The notes under the pieces are model-generated. The model saw only the letters and a program-made list of their open reading frames with translations, was not told where the DNA came from and searched no databases. A stretch of 64,000 bases of DNA. It comes from Bacillus pseudomycoides DSM 12442. GTDB lineage: Bacteria > Bacillota > Bacilli > Bacillales > Bacillaceae_G. The first letter of the stretch is position 1, and each line of letters starts with the position of its first letter. The stretch lies in NCBI RefSeq assembly GCF_000161455.1, contig NZ_CM000745.1, forward strand, positions 3,106,240 to 3,170,239, given 5' to 3'. A program made the translations under genes and the position numbers. Positions 63,558 through 64,000 of the stretch are shown here, piece after piece.

Positions 63558-63595
63558 AGGTGATAAAAGGCCGAACCCCTTATCACCTTTCAAAT
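63558..63595 (-). terminator. Hairpin between rpsB and tsf
   Basis: AAGGTGATAA-AAGG and CCTT-ATCACCTT form a strong stem followed by T on the minus strand. It would attenuate rpsB-tsf transcription. Two further AAGGTGTTTATACCTT-like half repeats lie at 63521-63556. Confidence 0.7.
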
Positions 63596-63598
63596 TTG

Positions 63599-64000
63599 TT
63601 ACGCAGTAACAGTTTCTTCACCTTGTTTTGCTTCAAGGATCGCGTCTGCCATTTTAGATGTAAGAAGTTTTACAGCACGAATTGCATCATCGTTTGCTGG
63701 AATTACGTGATCGATTTCGTCTGGATCACAGTTTGTATCAACGATACCGATGATTGGAATGTGTAATTTGCGTGCTTCAGCAACTGCGATACGCTCTTTA
63801 CGAGGGTCTACTACGAATAATGCACTTGGAAGACCTTTCATATCTTTAATACCGCCTAAGAATTTTTCAAGACGCTCTAACTCTTTTTTAAGTTGAACAA
63901 CTTCTTTCTTAGGAAGTACATCGAATGTACCATCTTCTTGCATTCTTTCGATGTCTTTAAGACGCTTGATACGCTTTTGGATTGTTTGGAAGTTTGTTAA
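63599..64000 (-). CDS. rpsB: Ribosomal protein S2 (start lies beyond the window)
   Basis: The last 133 codons of S2, entering from the right edge (LTNFQTIQKRIKRLKDIERM) and ending at TAA 63599-63601. KDMKGLPSALFVVDPRKERI and GIVDTNCDPDEIDHVIPAND are diagnostic. The first hundred or so residues are outside the window. Confidence 0.95.
   Translation of the reverse strand, partial: LTNFQTIQKRIKRLKDIERMQEDGTFDVLPKKEVVQLKKELERLEKFLGGIKDMKGLPSALFVVDPRKERIAVAEARKLHIPIIGIVDTNCDPDEIDHVIPANDDAIRAVKLLTSKMADAILEAKQGEETVTA

Overview
The window is a stretch of the chromosome of a low-GC, endospore-forming Firmicute, almost certainly a member of the Bacillus cereus group. The gene order spoIIIE-ylzJ-tepA-rnjB-dapA-dapG-asd-(spoVFB-spoVFA)-ymxH-mlpA-ylxY-pnp-rpsO-ribF-truB-rbfA-ylxP-infB-ylxQ-rnpM-nusA-rimP-polC-proS-rseP-dxr-cdsA-uppS-frr-pyrH-tsf-rpsB is the conserved Bacillus order. 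Nearly all of it is on the minus strand.

Layout: (1) 16-9314, core genes for DNA translocation, RNA decay and the aspartate/lysine/dipicolinate pathway. (2) 9315-36233, a 26.9-kb prophage-like element inserted inside spoVFB (dpaB), the gene for dipicolinate synthase subunit B. (3) 36234-64000, the rest of the core: DPA synthase, mRNA decay, ribosome biogenesis and translation initiation, replicative polymerase, isoprenoid and phospholipid synthesis, ribosome recycling and elongation factors. rpsB is cut off by the window end.

The element is bounded by a 12-bp direct repeat, AGGTTTACACCA, at 9315-9326 and 36222-36233. Joining the two spoVFB pieces across one copy of the repeat restores an uninterrupted reading frame of 199 codons. 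A large serine recombinase (34638-36185) sits beside the right end. Within the element, from left to right: a broken LXG/AHH polymorphic toxin with its immunity gene; a Rap-Phr quorum-sensing pair; lysis genes; baseplate and tail-fibre remnants; a large deletion that joins the start of the prohead protease to the tail fibre; portal; terminase; HNH nuclease; cargo genes (DUF3231, WGxxGxxG, a secreted repeat protein); a disrupted small tyrosine recombinase and a disrupted ArpU late regulator; a plus-strand island with seven hairpins; DnaB/DnaD replication genes; a CI/Cro-type switch with an ImmA-type peptidase; and the recombinase.

The element lacks capsid, connector, tail-tube, tape-measure and most baseplate genes, and carries several single-base lesions. 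It probably cannot make virions. The recombinase is intact and the host gene can be rebuilt seamlessly, which fits a sporulation-type intervening element comparable to skin in sigK, SP-beta in spsM, and the spoVFB element (vfbin) that I recall being reported in B. weihenstephanensis. The dpaA promoter looks like a sigma-K promoter, so precise excision in the mother cell would be needed for DPA synthesis.

The less expected structures are two inverted, dif-like 30-bp sites beside the tyrosine-recombinase pseudogene, an array of plus-strand terminator-like hairpins, short plus-strand promoter-terminator units inside the early region, and iterated 13-bp repeats at the terminase small-subunit gene. 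All calls are by eye; no database search was run.
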